Notes under the pieces: model-generated
The model's input: only the letters and a program-made list of their open reading frames with translations
Database searches by the model: none
What the model was told of the DNA's origin: nothing
Position numbers and translations under genes: made by a program
Shown: in pieces, positions 22,989 through 34,511 of the stretch
Numbering within the stretch: position 1 is the stretch's first letter
Layout: every line of letters begins with the position of its first letter
DNA from: Berberis thunbergii
Lineage: Eukaryota; Streptophyta; Magnoliopsida; Ranunculales; Berberidaceae
Assembly (NCBI GenBank): GCA_003290165.1
Contig: QNQO01000512.1
Coordinates: 558,001-622,000, forward strand
Length of the DNA stretch: 64,000 nucleotides
Reading direction: 5' to 3'

Positions 22989-24365
22989 ACTAGGCTTGCC
23001 TCCGGCTTCGATATGCTATGTGAGAGCGCAACCACATGAGATTCATCTTCCACCAATCGCTCTCTCAACAGACTTAGCTTAGCCAGTGCGTCTGTAGCTC
23101 GAGTCTCAGCTTCATGAATTCGGTGTCACCCTTCGACCAACTCAAACTCAGCTCTATTTTGTTCAACGGTTTGGGCTTGCAGATGAGCATGCACCTTGCC
23201 TGCCATTTCCTCCAGCTGCTTACTTAGGAGGTCTGACCGATAGAGCGCGTCTGAATACGACTTACAAAGCTCAGCAAAAGCCTTCTCCAAAGCATGAACT
23301 GTATTATGAGCGCCAGGATGCAGATCACCCCGAACCAATGATGAAAATCCAAAGGGACCCTTGGGAGACACTAGCTTGACACCAAAATCCTTCTCAACTG
23401 AAACATCAGCCCGACGCTCAACATCAGGCTCATGGGGCGGGAGAAAAGATTAGCTTCGGAGGGTAGCAACCTCAACAGGCCGGAGATCATCAGTGGCAAC
23501 ATTGATTTTGCCGGCATCCATCGATTCTTAACAATTCCCTTTCAGAACAACTAATAGAAGCTCCAGACAGACACTCCACTCCCTCAGAGCTGTCTCCTGA
23601 ATGGAATGATCGGGCCTAGATTCTGCGACCGTCACTTACCGTTCTAGCGGGACCAGTTTAGAAGAAGAATCGGTTTTTGCTGTCGACTAATGGGTGGCAA
23701 GGCGACGTCCAACTTTCTCTTGGGTCGACTAATGGGTGGCAAGGCGGCCTCCAACTCAACCTGCCTTGAAGGGCTTGGTATCGTGAGCTTCCTCTTCCTG
23801 GAATGCCACCACCAGTCTCCCTCGGCGACAACCTAGGTACAGTAGGGTCTACATGGAAGTATTTGAATAGCCGGCTCCGCATGAAATTGTCTGAAGCTAT
23901 GACCTCTTCAACAACGATCAAAGGAAGCTCATTAAATGCCCTCGTCATTGATTCCTCCTCCTCAGTAAGAGTTGGAGTCGCAAATTTACCTGCACAAAAT
24001 GGCAAGATAACATGTCAATTTCTGCGAAGGCACATAAAAGGAAACAATGGAAAGGGACATTGCGCTCACTAAGATCGAATTTGAAATATTTGACAAGCGA
24101 CCGCCCCTCCACCTTGAAGTACTGTAAGTTCGTAGAAGCCAGAAAGCAATGCTTCTACCAAAACTTGAAATCATCAGACATGGAGCCCAAGTATTTCGTG
24201 GTACTCAACCAGCAAATTTTGTGAGAATTTAGCTAATGAGAAGTCAGCAAGTGGAGTACCTGCGGAGTTAACCGGAGGCCATTCATAACAGACTTTGTCC
24301 AGGAATAAGTTAGACGTTGTCCGCCATGAAAAGAAAGTTGTAACTTTCAAAAAGAGTTGTAGCAA
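22989..24365 (-). pseudogene. Antisense ORF of element B, N-terminal and middle part
   Basis: Continues the antisense ORF across the Tekay-like insertion. The coiled-coil part (23371-23126) has HALEKAFAELCKSYSDALYRSDLLSKQL, parallel to LALEKAFMDLRMSNSDALYRVDSLTGQL in A. Upstream, at 23658-24005 and 24060-24174, lie pieces parallel to the middle of the A and D ORFs, separated by a possible intron and frame changes. Pieces up to 24365 are assigned mainly by position. Confidence 0.55.
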
Positions 24366-24616
24366 GGAACACGAAATAAAGAAAACAGAAACGAGGCAAA
24401 AAAATTAAAAAGTAAATAAACTCTCCCTTGCAGAGGCATCGAATTATATAAGAACCAGATAGTCGTGCCCCCTCATTTAATGTGCAGTCACATACTCATT
24501 TAGTGACGATGTGCCGCTCGAGACAACGTTTCAGATTCAATCATCACAATTGTACAGATTTTCTCAAAAGCGACTTAGTGGACCGACGTAATGGCCCACT
24601 AACTCGGGGGGAGCAG

Positions 24617-24732
24617 CTGATGATACACCAAGTTGTCATCTGATCGACATCGTACGCGAGTCATGATAATCTCATCAACATAACAAAACATGCCCAATTG
24701 CACGCTTAATCCAGTAAGGTCCAGACAACATT
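24617..24732 (+). repeat. 3' LTR of element B, left part
   Basis: Begins TGATGATACACC after the purine tract CTCGGGGGGAGCAGC and is interrupted at 24733 by a CACTA element. It resumes at 27106, after the ATT target duplication. Confidence 0.85.
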
Positions 24733-25900
24733 CACTACAAGAAATCTATCTTTTACCAACAAAATTATTGCTACGAAAATTGATTTCCTTGTTAATATTG
24801 TAGCATTGTCAACGAATAAAAAATTTCCTTGAAAAATCCATAAACTTGTTACTGTTTTCCAACAAAATATATTTTGTAGGAAACATTCCTTGTTAAATAG
24901 GTGGCGGGAAACATTCCCTCCAAACCTAATTTCTCGCTAAATTGATTTAACAATGAAATTATTTTTATGGCCACAAAATATTTGTTCCTTGGTTATTATG
25001 GCATCATCTGGAATGAAATATTTTGTTGCTAAAGAAGACTAATTTTAACAACAAATCATTTTCGTTGTTAACGAATATTAAATCTTATTCATCCGTCTTT
25101 AGTAAGGAAATATGTTTTCCTAGACAATAATCACATTATTAGTAATGATTCGGTTCGTTGATAATGATTGATAATTTTTCCATTAGGTTTTTTCTTGTTA
25201 AAGCTCGTTTATTAATTTATAGCAACATAGTAATATTTCGTTGAAAATTGTCACACTATTGACAACGTTTATTATTTTGTTGGAAACAATATCTTTTTAA
25301 TGAAATCTTTGTAGCTATGAAATAAGATTTTGTTGGTGATTATAACATTGTTCGTAACAAATTGTTTTCTAGGTAAAAACTGATAATTATTTTCATGAAA
25401 ATTTGTTTCTCAATAAAGTTCACTAACTATTTTATAGCGACAAGTTATTATTTTGTTGGAAATTGGTATACTCACTACAAAAAATGTTTTATTTACTAAC
25501 AAATTTTATTTTCCTTGTTAATATGTTACTATTTCTAACAAAAATAAATTTCATTGAAAAAGCCATAGAGTTGTCACTTTTTGTAACAAAATCTATTTTG
25601 TTGGCAATTTTTTTTTTGTAAAAAGGTGGCGAAAAATATTTATTCCAAAACCAATTTCCCACCAACATTATTTAGCAACAAAATATTTCTATTTCAACGA
25701 AGTTTTAGTTTGTTAGTTATAATGACGTCATTTACAATAAATTATTTCATTGCTAATAAATATTAATATTATTGACAAACATTTTCATAGTAAATGCACT
25801 ATAACACTTGTTCGTGTCTCTTCAACAATGAAACTAAATTTTCTCTAGTTAATTACCACGTTATTGCAACGATTTATTTGGTTACTTATAATGAATTTTT
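24733..25900 (+). repeat. Duplicated 5' end inside CACTA element 1
   Basis: A second CACTACAA terminus at 25473 begins a stretch parallel to the first end (24733): both run through CTTGTTAATAT, AACAAAAT and GAAAAA(T/G)CCATA at matching spacings. The offset is 740 bases. This is either a tandem duplication of the terminal region or one CACTA end inserted in another. Confidence 0.6.
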
Positions 25901-26436
25901 TTCATGAAATTTTTTATATTTAAAGCTCCTAGCTTCTTTATAGTGGAAAAATATCAATTCGTTGAAATTTTTTATTAGTAGCATTGATATTATTTCATCT
26001 GAAAAATCAAATAAAATTTATTTAACAATACAACATTATTTTACTGTTAATTATAATATTAATGGTAACAATTTATTTCGTTGCTAAATATTGATAAAAT
26101 TTCCATGAACTTTTTTCTTATTAAAGCTCATTTTCTTATTTACAACAATTTAATTTTATTTCATCGGGAATATAACTAATTTCAATAACATATAGCATTG
26201 AAATTCTATTACTATTTTGTTGCTAATTATAATGGTGTTATGGTGAAATTTTTTTCATTGCTAAAAGTGGTAGATATTTAACATAAATCTTATAATCTTG
26301 AAAATATTTAGTTCTAATTTATAGTGACGAAATATTATATATTGGTCTCTATTATATACGCAGCAATGATTTTTTTATTGCAAAAAATGAGTAATTTGAT
26401 TTAATAAGCTATAAAGTTGTTTCACACAACACAATT

Positions 26437-26510
26437 ATTCAAATAGCTCAATTGGTAAATATTGCAACAGATTTTACTATAGGTCAAGAGTTCGATTCCC
26501 GTTGAGCCTA
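26437..26510 (+). tRNA. tRNA-like sequence (pseudogene or SINE head)
   Basis: TAGCTCAATTGG matches an A-box region and GAGTTCGATTCCC a B-box/T-arm. They are spaced as in a tRNA and followed by GTTGAGCC, which could be a 3' acceptor strand, but the 5' strand pairs poorly. It is followed by A-rich sequence and by a direct repeat of GTGGTGTCCTTAGAGTTTGG (26561 and 26591). Not a functional tRNA; a tRNA-derived retroposon is the likelier reading. Confidence 0.35.
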
Positions 26511-27105
26511 AAAATAAATATATTATATATGGAATTCCATAGTGGGATCTTATCATCAAAAGTGGTGTCCTTAGAGTTTGGGAGGTAGTGGGTGGTGTCC
26601 TTAGAGTTTGGGACCTAGATTAGATCGTCTCTTAGACAACTTTAATATATCATTTTTTATTAAAAATAATTTTCTTGGTAATTGGTAACGATACCGATGA
26701 CAACTTTCGTTGATATTCATGCATTTTACCAACGAAAAAGTTCTATGATAAAGGTTGTTACCTTTGCCAACGACAATTTTCCTTGATGATTTTAAGATTT
26801 TTCGAGAACAATTTTGTAGGTAAATAAAATAGTTCTTGCAACAAACAATTTCTTGGTAACAATATTTGATTTTTACCAACGAATTTCCTTGGTAGTTGTC
26901 AATATTACCAACAAAATATTTTCTTAACTTAGCATCCCTTTTACCAACAAAAACTGTAATTCCTTGGCAAATACCTTTAGCTACGGGGATGCCTCCAGGA
27001 ACCCACCAACGAATTTTTTTCCTTGTTAAAAGTAAGTTTCAACAAAATTTTGAGTTTTGTCAAGGACATTTTTTCTTGAAAAATGCCTTAATTGTTGTAG
27101 TGATT

Positions 27106-27670
27106 AAGCCCACTATTGGCAGATTCAAGAACGTTGGACCCGAATCACAACGCCTTAATAATCCCATACGTCACACAGTCAAGCCCAATTCTTGGAAGCC
27201 CTAATAAGGAAAGTATATGTGAAATCAGCCAAGACAGACAAGCCAGCAATACATCGGATCTAACTAGGAAACAAATACCAGAGCATAAGTCGGGCAATAA
27301 ACTTTCTTGCATGGACAACACTAAAAAAGGGATACATCTCCCGCAAATTTAGGAGCGCAAATCGTGTAGGAAAACTTCTCTACATGGACAGCTTCCGATC
27401 AGGAAAGGATCTCCAGCCAAATCTTTTTCTCTAAACTATGCCACCAAATGCCTAGCTGAATAAGGACTTTCACACTATAAAAGGAAGATCAGGTCGATGA
27501 ACTAAGATACGCTACAGAATCCCAATTTATAACTTTAAGCCTCTCCTAAGCCTTATTTAACTTAAGCATCGGAGTGCCATTAGCGGCCACACAGTGATCT
27601 TTGGCTCACGTGTGCTATTTGTGCAAGTTTAGGTAATGACGAGGAAATAGAGTAAAAATCGACTACATTA
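27106..27670 (+). repeat. 3' LTR of element B, right part
   Basis: Continues the LTR after CACTA element 1 (AAGCCCACTATTGGCAG) and ends CGACTACATTA. The TATA box TATAAAAG is at 27476-27483. Confidence 0.8.
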
Positions 27671-28353
27671 AAGGTTTTTTTTTAGTTGAATCCAAATCAA
27701 TTACAACACAATTAATTTATATTATTGAAATAAACCACCACTTCATCAAATACCAAGACAAACAAGTCTGGTCATCTTGGTCAATAAGCCAAAACAAAAA
27801 TTTTAGTCACGAAAGTTAGTAGTTAATGTAACAACCTCACTTTTCAACTTTATTTTTGTTTTATTTTAAATGTAATGATTGGACCTAATTAATTTATGCA
27901 TTTGAAGGATATTTTGTGAACCCATAGTACTGATAGTGTGTTAATCTGTACGTAAATATTAAATAGAATTTACTGTTAAAATAAAGTTAGAGAATATCAG
28001 GTGTTAATTAATTATTTTTGGGGGAACAATATACATAAAACTCTAGTTACAGTGGGCTTAAAACCCTTTTTGTTGGTTGAGTTCAATAGTGACGACACCA
28101 TTGATTCACACAAAAGAGTCGTCTTGATGTGTACTAGGCACAGAAGCTAAGAACCGATTCTTCGTCAGATTAACTGATATTGTTGGGTGTGGCCTGTTTG
28201 GCAACTAAAATTGAATTACAAATAAAGCCATATCGAAAATGTCAGATCAACTTGAAAGTTATTATGCGACCCATTAAGACAACGGTGCACTTTTTGCTCT
28301 TATGACTCCCCAACCACAAATGGGTCAAAGCAAAGATCACTCAGTGTCATTAC
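27671..28353. other. Spacer between Tat elements B and C
   Basis: AT-rich sequence with a T run at its left edge. No gene, repeat or recognisable transposon end was found. The last five bases, ATTAC, are the target duplication of element C. Confidence 0.5.
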
Positions 28354-28958
28354 TGATAATACATCAAATTATCCTGTGATTAGTACCGTACGTGTATCAT
28401 GGTAGTCTCTTCAACAGAACAAATCACACCTGATTGCATGCCCAATCCAGCAAGGCCTAGATAACATTAAGCCCAATATTGGCAGATCCCATAACATTGG
28501 GCCCAAATTGCAGCGCTTAATAAGCCCATGCATCACGCTGTCAAGCCCAATACTCGTAAGCCTTGGTACGGCAAGAGTAAGCCCTGATAAGGCAAATATA
28601 TGGGGGATCAACCCAAGACATATAGGCCAACAATACATCGATTCTGACTTGGAAACAAATCCTAGAGTATAAGTCAGGCAAAAAAACTTCATTGCATGGA
28701 CAACACTCAGAAAGGACAACTTCTCCCACAAATCTAGGAGCACAAGTCGTGTAGGGAAGCTACCCTACATGGACAATTCCCAAACATGAAATGATCTCTA
28801 GCAAAATCTTTTCCCCTAAACTACGCCACCGAAAGCTTAGCTGAACAATGACTCTCACATTATAAAAAAGAGATAAGGTCAATGAAATAAGGTAAGCTAC
28901 AAAAACCCAATTTACAGCTTTAAGCCTCTCCTAAGTCTTATCTAACTTAAGCATCGGA
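28354..28958 (+). repeat. 5' LTR of element C, left part
   Basis: Begins TGATAATACATC and follows the other Tat LTRs up to AGCATCGGA, where the CACTA element is inserted. A TATA-like TTATAAAA is at about 28860. Continues at 40469. Confidence 0.85.
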
Positions 28959-28978
28959 CACTACACCAAAAGGCCAGT

Positions 28979-29300
28979 TTAGCTACGCCGAGCTGGCCAC
29001 GATTCTAAACCGTTGGTTTAGTTGCCACGGCTAAAAATCGTAGCTATAATTACCAACGGCTTAAAATCGTGAAAAAAAAATTAGCAACGGCTGTAAACCG
29101 TTGGGTTATTGGCCACGGCCAAAAACCGTGGCTATAACTAGCAACGGCTCAAAACCGTGGCTACTAGTAGCAACGGCTCCAAACCGTGGGTAATAGTAGA
29201 AACGGCTTAAAACCATTGCAAAAACAAAACTTGGCCACGGTTTAAAACCGTGGCTACTAGTAGCAACGGCTCAAAACCGTGGCAACCTAAAAAGCTGAAA
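28979..29300 (+). repeat. Left subterminal repeats of CACTA element 2
   Basis: A dozen or so copies of a short palindrome-like motif (CCACGG or CAACGG, then TTTAAAACCGTGG or CCGTTG variants) occur within 320 bases of the left end. In CACTA elements such subterminal repeats bind TNPA-type protein. Confidence 0.8.
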
Positions 29301-31197
29301 AAAAAATTAGGCGGGCTATTTTGGCGTTCGACTTCAACCTTCCCCTCCATTTCACTTCCCTCCACTCGACTCCATTCCACTCGACATCGAAGATTCTCCT
29401 TCCCTGCTCCCTCTCTCGACTCTACTCCTCCCCTCCTCCCTCGACTTCCCTGCGCCTCCCTCCTCAATCGACTTCCCTGCGCCTCCCTCGACTCCCTTCG
29501 ACCTCCCTGCGCCTTCCCTCCTCCCTCAACTCCCCTCCTTCCCTCCTCCCACCTCCCTCCTCGCCTCCTTCCCTGGTCTTCCCTCCTTACTCGGCGTCTT
29601 CAACCTCCAAACTATTTGCAAAATCGATCAGCGACTGCAACCTCGAAACCATTCTCTCGTACAGGTACTCTCTCTCTCTCTCTATTTTTTTTAATGAAAT
29701 TAGGGTTCCTGAATCTAGAGTTTTTTTTATTTAGAGGTTATGAATCTCTAGAGTTTTTTGAAATTAGGGTTTGTATCTGGAATTTGACGTTATTAAAGCT
29801 GATTTCAACTTGATTTCATAGTCGAGTTTGTAGTTCACAAGTTTCAATATTGGGTTCAACTGAGGAAACTGGAACTCTTTTTTAAAAGAATTATTACATC
29901 AAAGCTCTCTATTAGACAGAAAAACGTGTTTAATTATGCTGGTTCTAGCTCACAATTTGGCATTGTTCAATGTTTTAATTTCCTTATTTTAAATGCTAAT
30001 GCAAGGAAATTTCTTGTGACATGGCTTCATTGCATGTCACCAAATAAACAATGTAAGTTGCCTATCCAAATACATCTAATCTCCATATAAAAATACATGT
30101 CTACTGTTTGTTCTATTGAAAGGGACACAATTTTGCATCACAAAAATGTCTGTTTGCTGGAACAAACAATGAAGTCATCATAAACAAGTATGCTTTGCTT
30201 CCATCTCCACAACAGTAGACACGTTGCCTAGCTAAGCTAAAAAGCAACCCTTCCTTTAATTTTCTCATTAATTAAACTATTTTTCCTTCCTTTAATTTTC
30301 TCTGAGAATCAATTAATCGTTAGATCTTATACAAAGATTGCTAGAAAATAAGAAGAGTTCATACATCCATGAACCAGGAAGGGTGGCTTCTATCTGGTTT
30401 ACAGGTACCTCTCCCACCTCTCCAAGTTGCATATATACAATTGAGAGGAAAGTGAGGGTCCCAAAAAAAAAACCTTCCTCACCATTGTCTCTTTGCTTGA
30501 GTTGTTTTGTTGTTTTTTTCTTTGCTATTTTCAATAAGTGTACTTGTTGTGTGCGCGTGTTTTGTGACGAAAAAAAATTCAACCGCAAAATGACTAACTT
30601 TGATTTATCAATACATAAGTGATTTAATATTGTACACAATAATTGACCCACGTGTCAGGTTAGAAATGAATTTGAGGTGCACCTACAATTTTGATTATAT
30701 GATTCATGTTATTAGTCAGGTTCTCAGCTACAAATATAAATGGACAATCTATAGGATGAGAGTTATTTCCGTTTTAACAAAGAGATTTTATTACTGTATC
30801 TAATTCAGAGTCCAAATCAATGAGGGTTTTTTTCTTTGTATGTGGATTTTTCATCATTTTGTGATTGGTGCTTCCCGTTCAATAGTCAAGTCCTAGTAGA
30901 CTTTACTTCAGGCAAACAATAATAGAAACATATATATATATTTTTCCCATTATTTTTAAATGCTGTTATAAAATGCAACTTATAATGTCTTAAGAACAAC
31001 TTTAATAAGATTTCCAGAGTATAGTACAATATTACATTCATCATTTTATTGGTATGCTCCCTAAGACTAAAATAGATTCATTTTATTACATCCTTAGTAT
31101 CTTTTTTTTCAAGAAATTCCTTTCGTGTAATTTATTTGTTTGCCCCCTAAAACTAAAATAGATTCATTTTCCTCATGTTGTAGGATAATTGATAAAA
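29300..31197 (+). other. Leader region of CACTA element 2
   Basis: Begins with a C/T-rich stretch (about 29330-29680, ending in a CT dinucleotide run), a likely promoter or 5' untranslated region for the TNPA-like gene. The open frames at 29250-29813 and 29321-29734 are low-complexity Ser/Pro/Leu products of this tract. The remainder to 31197 is AT-rich, with no recognisable gene. Confidence 0.45.
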
Positions 31198-32847
31198 ATG
31201 GATAGTACTCGCGGCAATCTCTCTACCATTGATGTCACTACATCTACAAATGATGACAGTGAAGTTAAAAAGACCATACAGTTCAATGTCCACGGTTTAG
31301 CAGTTGGACTTGGTGCTAGAAATTTCAATAAAAACATTGGAAAACTTGTTGAAACCCTTGTGCCCATCAAATTCAAGGGTTGACACCATATTACTGACAA
31401 CTACAAAGAGGACGTGTGGAATGGCCTCAAGGTGAGATTTTACATCATTGATTTTCATAATGTCATATTTTATTGTCAACTTATATCTCAATGGCTTATT
31501 TGCAGCGTGAATACAACATCCCAAATTATGTGAAAAGGAGTGTGCATTTGAAAATGCCTGAATATTATAGAAGGTTCAAGGCAGATCTTAGGAAGAATTA
31601 TTTGGATAAGTATCCTACCATTGAGGAACAAGATAAACATGTTCCAAATGGTGTAAGAGAGGGGGATTGGAAGGAGTTCGTTCGCTATGAGAGCACCCCT
31701 GAAGCGAAGGCAATTAGAGCCCAAAATACAAAAAACAAAAAGACTTCAAAGTATGTATGGGGGGGGGGTGGCCAAAAGAGTGTTGCAGAAGTAGAGTATG
31801 AAATGGTAACTGAGTTTTTAGCTACTAGTACAATAATAACCATTTAACTATAAAGGCTGAGACTAATCTTTCAAGTATATAGGTTGAGAAGAGCCCTGAT
31901 GGGAAACCAGTCACACGCATTGACATATGGATTGCTTGTCACACGGGAAAGGATGGAAAACCCACGCATGGTGCTGAACTATATATGGTATGTGCCCAAT
32001 GATGTCTTTTATACACAATTCTTAATTTACTTTGCAGTTGTTTGAATATTATTTGTGTTTTTTTTTTTTAATTCTTTTGAAGGAACAAGTTAAAGCAAAA
32101 AAAACAGCCTTGCAAGAATCTTCAACACAGGGTACCACTGACCTCACTATTGATAATGATCCTCTAAGCCAAGTGTTTGGCCAAGAAGAAAGGGGACGTA
32201 CTCGTTGTGTTGGAACCACCGTCTCTAAAAGGAAGTATGATGCTATACTTCCCGCTCGTTCATTGCTTTTGGAAAAAACATTGGAAGTAAAAAAATTTAG
32301 CGAAAAATATGATAGATTGGAAGAAAATGTTAGATGGATACGAGAGGGACTTGAAAGTGGAACTTATGTGAGACCATCAACATGTGAGGGAACACATGGA
32401 GGGACACAAAGAACTGAATATACACCGTCATCCCGTGCACAATCGACAAGGCAACCAGAAAATCCATTACTTCCATCTCCATTACCACCATCTCCATTAC
32501 CTCCATCTCCATTACCACCATCTCCATTACCATCATCTTCTCATGGTGTTGCGAGGTTTCCTTCTCCAAGCTATCCTGTTCCTTCAGTGTCAAGGACTTA
32601 CAAAGTTTGTGATTGGGAAAAGAATGTCATTGCGATAGCAATAGAGGTTGTAGATCCTATCCATCGATTCTCATGCGCTTGTCATGAATCATTGAACCCT
32701 GCAACAGAGATCAGACTTTCCTTATGCTTCAAATTCAGGACTGGGGTGAAACTTTGCAAGAGTGATCCAAAAGGAGACATGATGGGGGATTTGGATGTTG
32801 GTGATTTCTTCGTATGGTGTAAAAATCATGTGGAACTTGATGATTGA
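31198..32847 (+). pseudogene. TNPA-like gene (Transposase_24 / Ptta-En-Spm type)
   Basis: Four exons with GT/AG borders are readable: 31198-31431, 31506-31805, 31883-31987 and 32083-32847. Exon 1 (TIQFNVHGLAVGLGARN) contains one TGA at 31381 where relatives read tryptophan (FKG-W-HHITDNYKEDVWNGLK). Exon 2 (MPEYYRRFKADLRKNYLD, then EGDWKEFVRYESTPE) and exon 3 (ACHTGKDGKPTHGAELYM) match the plant CACTA Transposase_24 family. Exon 4 holds a predicted helical part (SLLLEKTLEVKKFSEKYDRLEE) and an SPLPP repeat encoded by an 18-bp tandem repeat (about 32465-32535). In En/Spm-like elements TNPA binds the subterminal repeats. Except for the single stop, the reading frames are intact, suggesting recent activity. 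Confidence 0.75.
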
Positions 32848-33407
32848 TAGTTACAACTATGTTGGAAGCAATGTAATGGTGGCAGCAAAAGAGGAGCTGA
32901 GTAAAATACACTACGGGCACGTGATTGTTCATTTTAAGGTAACTAGCTGAAGCTTAAGTGCAAGTATCTATAGACTTAAATTATGTAATTCTCATTCAAC
33001 TCGCCATGAAGACATGCAATTCTCATTCTTATGTAATTTTGTCAACAGTTGTTCAATTTTATTCCTTGAAGTCTCATTCTTATGTACATTCCCTGAAGTT
33101 CAAATCTGTTGTTTATGCAGTAAGATCGAGTCCTCGAGTTGTAGCCATTTGTGAAGCAGCTCAGGCATGCATATGTTCACTCATGTCATTAATAGATCTT
33201 GTTTAATCAGAAAATGATAGTGTATTTTTTGCTATTAAAGGGACTCACTAACACTCTCATTTTCTCTATTCTCTTCTCTTTAGATTGGAAGCAATTAGAT
33301 TTCACTATGCGGGGATTAATGATGAAATGTGAAGCTGAAGGCTGAAGTGACTAAGATGTATTTGTTTTAGATCCATTTCAGTCTGAGGTTATTTAACAGT
33401 GAGAGAA
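32848..33407 (+). other. Region between TNPA-like gene and SOSEKI fragment
   Basis: No coding fragment is recognised. The sequence is T-rich and intron- or UTR-like. The bases just before 33408 could be the captured upstream sequence of the SOSEKI fragment. Confidence 0.4.
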
Positions 33408-33591
33408 ATGGAGGGGAGAATGAACAAATACAGGCAAACTAGTCCAGAGAGGGCTATAGTTTGGACGGAGCCATCACCGAAGCGGCATAATAGAAAAGTT
33501 GTTGTTTATTATCTCTGCAGAAATCACCACCTTGAACATCCACATTTCATTGAGGTTGCACTCTCTTCACCCGAATGTCATCACTTGAGAG
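33408..33591 (+). pseudogene. Captured SOSEKI (DUF966) first-exon fragment
   Basis: ATG at 33408 opens 61 codons: MEGRMNKYRQTSPERAIVW, VVVYYLCRNHHLEHPHFIEV and ALSSPECHHLR, ending at a phase-1 GT site (AGAG|GTATC). This is the N-terminal start of the DIX-like domain of SOSEKI polarity proteins (formerly DUF966 / UPSTREAM OF FLC), whose members share MEG-R, RxxSPER, VYYLCRN and LEHPHFIEV. The second exon of the source gene is absent. The codons are open, so it could supply a start codon and coding exon to a chimeric transcript. Confidence 0.8.
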
Positions 33592-33747
33592 GTATCTGTC
33601 TGGCTTGTTTGTTACTTTGTATTGTTTCTTTACCATCTTAGTCATATATTATCTCTTAGCAAAACTTATATTAGCATTCTGGTTATTTACATGTGACCTT
33701 TTGTTGTCTACTAACATCATTTGCATTAGTCATGTGCATTCTACAGG

Positions 33748-34146
33748 TTCAAGTTGCTGATGTTGACTGGATTAAGATCATATCAGAGGAAGAGATGAGC
33801 CTTATGGTATGTCTAAGTTGGTAAAATTTTTCTTGCTTCAGCTGAGGGATTAGTAAATATCTTTTGATGTTTTGTTGGATGGGAGTGAAAAATCTCTTGA
33901 TATATCAGCAGGGATTCATGGCGGAAGTGTCTTCAACTCTTCTTAGGTTTTTAGTAATATATTGTTTTATAAAATATAAACTTAAAATTTGCTGGTTCTG
34001 TTAACATGAACCAGGAAGATGACATTGACTTGGTAACTGTCATTAAAGGTGCTGGTTTTTATCGTCGCACAAGGAGCATGGATTACGTTTTGGATTTCAT
34101 GCCACCAACCTATTCGGAGTTCCAAAAAGGAACTGAATTAGTCAGG
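33748..34146 (+). pseudogene. Captured exons of an unidentified gene
   Basis: Two exon-like blocks with proper borders are seen: 33748-33807 (VADVDWIKIISEEEMSLM, then GTATG) and 34015-34146 (EDDIDLVTVIKGAGFYRRT, SMDYVLDFMPPTYSEFQ, then GTAAT). Both are open and protein-like, and a further exon-like piece (LVDKVVSPVILSTLEDGT) begins at about 34245. I do not recognise the family. Position, strand and gene-like splice sites suggest another captured fragment. Confidence 0.45.
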
Positions 34147-34439
34147 TAATTTATTCATCCTGATTAGGAGATTATACTTGATTGAGTCATATTTTTTTTA
34201 TCTCATTGGTCCTTATAACTGCCTTAATCTTCATATTCCTTAGATTGGTTGACAAAGTTGTTAGTCCTGTGATACTTTCAACTTTAGAGGATGGAACCAT
34301 AGTGAGGGGCCTTGAAGGGATTCCTTTAAGGGAAGTTTATAATAGTGAGGGGCCTTGTTGCAAATGACTGAAGGGGGATTCTTTGCAATTTTAGATTTAT
34401 TCGAGATGGTTATTTCTGAATGTTTTTTGTTGGTTTCAG

Positions 34440-34511
34440 GCAAGGAAGAAAATTGTCAAAGGCATGAAGGGTCATATAGGAAAGATAGCTCAAGATATAC
34501 ATGGGAGCATG
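34440..34511 (+). pseudogene. Captured exon resembling a Puf6/PUM24-type protein
   Basis: 24 codons (RKKIVKGMKGHIGKIAQD, then HGSM) lie between a CAG acceptor and a GT donor. The KGxKGHIxKIAxDxHGSM pattern resembles the Pumilio-like repeats of the Puf6/PUM24 family (nucleolar rRNA-processing factors). The match is short and from memory. Confidence 0.35.

Larger units (their letters stand above)
24733..27102 (+). mobile_element. CACTA element 1, non-autonomous, 2.37 kb, TSD ATT
   Basis: Ends are CACTACAAGAAA and, reverse complemented, CACTACAACAATT. It is flanked by ATT (24730-24732 and 27103-27105), the 3-bp duplication typical of CACTA. Short motifs of the ACAACGAA/TTCGTTG type recur through the element, as subterminal transposase-binding repeats would. 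No transposase gene is present. The insertion is inside an otherwise contiguous Tat LTR. Confidence 0.85.
15058..27670 (+). mobile_element. Tat-type element 'B' lacking RT and RNase H, with two nested insertions
   Basis: 5' LTR (15058-15741), PBS, gag, protease, integrase, tandem repeat, antisense ORF and 3' LTR are present in order. Sequence passes from protease directly to the integrase zinc finger near 16740, so RT and both RNase H domains are deleted. A Tekay-like element (18829-22988) is nested in the antisense ORF and a CACTA element (24733-27102) in the 3' LTR. No clear 5-bp target duplication is seen (left ATTTT, right AAGGT), so the two LTRs may come from recombined copies or the flanks have decayed. 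Confidence 0.8.

Noticed and set aside
26437..26510. Functional tRNA gene
   Set aside because: A- and B-box-like segments are present but the acceptor stem pairs poorly and it lies inside a transposon; kept only as tRNA-like.
29250..29813. 187- and 137-codon open frames at the left of CACTA element 2
   Set aside because: The sequence is a C/T-rich, low-complexity tract giving Ser/Pro/Leu-rich products in several frames; no domain is visible. More likely a leader or promoter.
32330..32638. Open frames on both strands across the SPLPP repeat
   Set aside because: They arise from the 18-bp tandem repeat inside the TNPA-like exon 4.
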